Assembly (NCBI GenBank): GCA_947455025.1
Contig: CANGLU010000030.1
Coordinates: 1 to 34,887 of the forward strand
DNA length: 34,887 bases
Direction of reading: 5' to 3'
Origin: Hyphomicrobiales bacterium
Lineage (GTDB): Bacteria > Pseudomonadota > Alphaproteobacteria > Rhizobiales > Beijerinckiaceae
Part shown: positions 32,499 through 34,887 of the stretch, in pieces
Layout of the letters: the number at the start of each line of letters is the position of its first letter
How positions within the stretch are numbered: the first letter of the stretch is position 1
Translations under genes and position numbers: made by a program
Notes under the pieces: generated by a model
What the model was told of the DNA's origin: nothing
Database searches by the model: none
What the model saw: the letters and a program-made list of their open reading frames with translations, nothing else

Positions 32499-33623
32499 TT
32501 ACGGTTCGTGCGGTTCGCGGTCGAGACTGAAAGTGTGATCAATCTTTCCAATCGCGGCGGTGAGCAAATCGGATAGGGCAACAAGATCGTTAAGATCGCA
32601 CATTTCAAGCGAGGAATGCGTGTAGCGGCACGGGAATCCCATATCGATCACGGCGACACCCGAGCCTACCAATTGCACATAAGATGATTCCGTTAGCGCG
32701 CCGATATGCGCGCTGCGTTGCAACGGAATGCCCGTGGCCTTCGATGTCTCTTTGAAAAGCGAGACAATGGCGGGATGCGGAATAGCGCCATTCAGCGTGC
32801 CGCGCCCGTGAAAACTATACATGCCCATGGCAGGGCCACCCCCTAAGCGAACATCGCCCCGGCTTGCCATATCGGGCGTGTCGGAAGCCAAGATCAAATC
32901 AAGTTGTATGGCAATATCGGGTTGCAGTGCTTGGGCGGCGGTAACCGCACCGCGCAGATTGAATTCTTCCTGCACCGAGAAAACCAAATGCACTGTCGGA
33001 TGGTGTTTTGAGGCGATTAAATGTTTGGCGACATCCAGAACAACGGCGCATCCGGCGCGGTCATCGACCGATGTTCCTGCGATACGATCATTTGCGAGCC
33101 TCATAACATTCGGGCGATAAACGACCGGTGTTCCAATATCAATGCCAGCCTCGCTCGCCTCGCTGGCTGAGCGAAAGCCCGCATCGATATAGATTTCTTG
33201 ATAGGGAACGACTTTATATTTTTCTTCTGGCCCCGTCGCGTGATGGCTTTTATTGGCGATAATGCCTGGCACATCTTTGCCAGCACCAACACACAGAAGC
33301 ACTTCTTGCGAAGCCAGCGCACGCTCCGGCACGCCGCCTAACCGTTCAACACGAATGAGGCCGTTCGCTTCAATTTTTCGAACGATCAATCCTAGCTGAT
33401 CGATATGCGCATAAAGCATGACGCTCGGCGCACCCTTCGTGCCGGATAGTGTAGCAATGAGATTGCCGAGACGATCCGTTGTATGCGGAAGGCCAAGCTG
33501 ATCGAGCTCTTTTGCAATCGCGCGACGAACGCGACCTTCATGTCCACTCAGGCCCGGGATCAGCATCAGATCCTGCAAGGATTGAGCGAGGCTTTCGAGG
33601 CGCGATTTCTTTGACGGAGCCAT
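32499..33623 (-). CDS. M42-family metallopeptidase (FrvX/SgcX-like)
   Basis: A 374-aa dinuclear metal aminopeptidase-fold protein. Ligands and catalytic residues are complete: H73 and D75 (YAHIDQLGL), D187 (GTSVDDRAG), E219 and E220 (SVQEEFNLRG), the aspartate near 248 (ASDTPD) and H336 (CRYTHSSLE). Family members (TET peptidases, glutamyl aminopeptidase) form large oligomers; SgcX and FrvX occur in sugar loci of enterobacteria, with unclear role. I placed the start at 33623, which leaves 4 bases after btpA; the frame stays open upstream into that gene but that would be a read-through artefact. The pairing with BtpA suggests a role in the same sugar pathway rather than general proteolysis. 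Confidence 0.85.
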   Translation of the reverse strand: MAPSKKSRLESLAQSLQDLMLIPGLSGHEGRVRRAIAKELDQLGLPHTTDRLGNLIATLSGTKGAPSVMLYAHIDQLGLIVRKIEANGLIRVERLGGVPERALASQEVLLCVGAGKDVPGIIANKSHHATGPEEKYKVVPYQEIYIDAGFRSASEASEAGIDIGTPVVYRPNVMRLANDRIAGTSVDDRAGCAVVLDVAKHLIASKHHPTVHLVFSVQEEFNLRGAVTAAQALQPDIAIQLDLILASDTPDMASRGDVRLGGGPAMGMYSFHGRGTLNGAIPHPAIVSLFKETSKATGIPLQRSAHIGALTESSYVQLVGSGVAVIDMGFPCRYTHSSLEMCDLNDLVALSDLLTAAIGKIDHTFSLDREPHEP

Positions 33624-33627
33624 TCGC

Positions 33628-34440
33628 TTAGCCTTTTCGGGCCGCGCGGGCCAATTGCATAAATTCCATCGCACGATCAGGATCCACGGCATTCCATGTA
33701 TGGCCATCGACTTTGAGCGATGAACCAACAATGCAGCCATCGGCAACGCGAAGCACATCGGCAATGGTGGAATGTTTCACACCTGTATTCGCAAGAACGG
33801 GCGTTGTCGGAAGTGCCTTTTTAACCGATTCGAGATCGGTCATCTTGGCCGCTTCACCCGTAATGGAGCCCGACACCAATATGGCATCAGGAATACTTGA
33901 GAAGACGGCACTGCGCGCGCGGTCGGCAAGAGCGCGCTGATCGAGCGAATGGGCAAATTCGGCGGAGATATTATACAGAAGCGGCATATCATTTCGACCA
34001 AGACGATCCCGATACCGCATCGCCGCGCCGGCATTGGGCGTCCAAGGCCCCATATCGGAGGCATACGTGCCGGTAAAAATTTCACGCACGAAGGATGCAC
34101 CTGTCGCAGCCGCCAAGGCGATGCTGCTCATCGGATCCCATAAGACATTGACGCCGAAGGGAAGTGTAATTTCGGAGCGCACCTGGCCGATAATATAGGC
34201 CATGGTTGCGGTTGATGCGGTATCGACATTGAACTCGTATGGGCGGTCATTTTCATTGCCAAACATGATGGCGTCAAAGCCTGCGGCTTGTAAGGCTTTG
34301 ATGTCTTTTCTGACGCCGTCTAACAATCCGTTCAACCCGGCTTCAGCATCATAGAGCGGCGAGCCCGGCAGGGCACCAAAATGAACCATGGCAATCACAG
34401 GCTTTGTGTTGCCAAACACTTTCGTAAATTTTGCACTCAT
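33628..34440 (-). CDS. BtpA/SgcQ family TIM-barrel protein
   Basis: A 270-aa protein of the BtpA family. It has the family start KPVIAMVHFGALPGSPLYD, then GFDAIMFGNENDRPY, LPFGVNVLWDPMSSIALAAATGASFVREIFTGTYASDMGP and the C-terminal VLANTGVKHSTIADVLRVADGCIVGSSLK, typical of a phosphate-binding TIM barrel. Cyanobacterial BtpA was linked to photosystem I stability, but bacterial relatives such as SgcQ sit in sugar operons. Here it lies 4 bases before the M42 gene and 44 bases after a sugar permease fragment. The phosphate-binding end suggests a sugar-phosphate enzyme; no reaction can be assigned with confidence. Confidence 0.82.
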   Translation of the reverse strand: MSAKFTKVFGNTKPVIAMVHFGALPGSPLYDAEAGLNGLLDGVRKDIKALQAAGFDAIMFGNENDRPYEFNVDTASTATMAYIIGQVRSEITLPFGVNVLWDPMSSIALAAATGASFVREIFTGTYASDMGPWTPNAGAAMRYRDRLGRNDMPLLYNISAEFAHSLDQRALADRARSAVFSSIPDAILVSGSITGEAAKMTDLESVKKALPTTPVLANTGVKHSTIADVLRVADGCIVGSSLKVDGHTWNAVDPDRAMEFMQLARAARKG

Positions 34441-34484
34441 TTCGTTATCACTCCATGCTCGAGCCGATGCTGTCCGCCTCGATT

Positions 34485-34739
34485 TTATTTAACCGCGCCC
34501 GCCGTTAAGCCTTTCACAATATAACGCTCAAGGAAAACGCCAATCACGATCAGCGGCGCAATCGCGCCTGTCGACAAGGCGGCCATTGTCCACCAGCTAA
34601 TGCCTTGCGAACCGGTTTGACTGGCGACCATGACGGGCACGGTTTTGGCATTGGTACTGGTGAGCAAAGCGGCAAAGAAATATTCGTTCCAGCACAACAC
34701 AACGGAGAGAATGAAAGCTGCAACCAAACCCGGAAGGGC
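34485..34739 (-). pseudogene. Carbohydrate ABC permease (MalG type), truncated by an insertion sequence
   Basis: Only the C-terminal 84 or so residues remain. They read ALPGLVAAFILSVVLCWNEY, then FFAALLTS, and end with a membrane segment, the regular end of MalG-type permeases (BPD_transp_1). Homology stops at base 34739, where an IS3-type end begins, so the N-terminal two thirds are separated or lost. Without it the importer served by the ATPase at 31396 would be non-functional. A rescue start inside the fragment would give a useless stub. The remaining part of the gene may lie on the far side of the IS, outside the window. Confidence 0.75.
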
Positions 34740-34887
34740 TGGAGTGCCCCCCGTGAAGTGGTCCAGGTTTTGGGATAATTTTGTCCCGGGATACGGAGGA
34801 CCAAACTATGAGAGGCAAACGGGAAAAAGCCGAAGATATCGTTATGAAGCTTCGGCAGGTTGAAGTTTTACAAGGGCAAGGCAAGTC
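34740..34887 (+). mobile_element. IS3-family insertion sequence, left end, cut by window edge
   Basis: The element seems to begin at 34740 with TGGAGTGCCCCCCGTGAAG, followed by TGGTCC. This has the same spacing as the IS3 left inverted repeat (TG, then CCC.CGT.A, then TGG). The exact edge is a judgement: it is where the permease coding homology ends. A transposase OrfA starts 68 bases in. The right end and target duplication are outside the window. Confidence 0.7.
34808..34887 (+). CDS. IS3-family transposase OrfA, N-terminal fragment (partial)
   Basis: The frame from ATG 34808 runs open to the window edge, giving 26 full codons: MRGKREKAEDIVMKLRQV then EVLQGQGK. The pattern K..EDIV.KLRQV.VL..QG.S is the start of IS3-type OrfA proteins, a helix-turn-helix DNA-binding subunit. 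GGAGG at 34795-34799 is well placed as ribosome binding site. OrfB with the DDE integrase core would follow after the edge, usually by frameshift. Confidence 0.75.
   Translation, partial: MRGKREKAEDIVMKLRQVEVLQGQGK

Noticed and set aside
1-34887. CRISPR arrays, tRNA and rRNA genes
   Set aside because: I saw no regularly spaced repeats and no tRNA- or rRNA-like segments while reading; a tRNA search tool would settle this.

Overview
This window looks like chromosome from an alphaproteobacterium, most likely of the Hyphomicrobiales (Rhizobiales) type. The pointers are a SciP/DUF1153 cell-cycle regulator with a CtrA-like box upstream, a rhizobial-type RhaSTPQ/RhaM rhamnose importer set, and a FixK/FNR-type box ahead of an fpr gene. 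The genus cannot be told from the sequence alone. Both edges are insertion sequences cut by the window: an IS1595-type transposase start at the left and an IS3-type left end at the right. Base composition drifts: the left third is visibly AT-rich, while about 20.5-23.6 kb is clearly GC-rich.

Left part (0.1-13.1 kb): divergent mogA and cysQ; sciP; then an APC permease, a glutamine-synthetase-like ligase, an aldehyde dehydrogenase and an iron-type alcohol dehydrogenase, all on the + strand. These read as an amine or amino-alcohol catabolic unit working through gamma-glutamyl intermediates. A GT39 membrane glycosyltransferase, an unrecognised 143-aa protein, a TSUP transporter, a gamma-glutamyltransferase without an obvious signal peptide, and a secreted Sel1-repeat protein follow. 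The gamma-glutamyltransferase could supply the last, deglutamylating step of the amine pathway.

Middle (13.3-24.7 kb): a redox module (cytochrome b561-dihaem cytochrome c fusion, DUF1924 cytochrome, second dihaem cytochrome c), then a rhamnose-type ABC importer (rhaS, rhaT, rhaP, rhaQ), rhaM mutarotase, an aldo/keto reductase, an SDR and an amidase. The oxidoreductases suggest a non-phosphorylative 6-deoxysugar route, but its lactonase, dehydratase and aldolase/hydrolase are absent here. fpr follows behind a FixK/FNR-like box.

Right part (24.7-34.9 kb): a HigBA toxin-antitoxin pair and a small unknown ORF lie downstream of a roughly 200-nt multi-hairpin leader ending in a strong terminator, with a 9-nt anti-terminator complementarity. 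This is the best candidate for an undescribed RNA element. Next come gabD and a sugar-catabolic gene set: HAD phosphatase, SIS isomerase, TIM-barrel isomerase and FucU mutarotase on one side; PfkB kinase and ABC ATPase on the other; and an M42 peptidase, BtpA-family protein and ABC permease facing them. The BtpA-M42 pairing recalls E. coli SgcQ-SgcX, but here it sits with an ABC importer instead of a PTS. The permease is cut by the IS3-type element, so the importer is probably broken in this strain.
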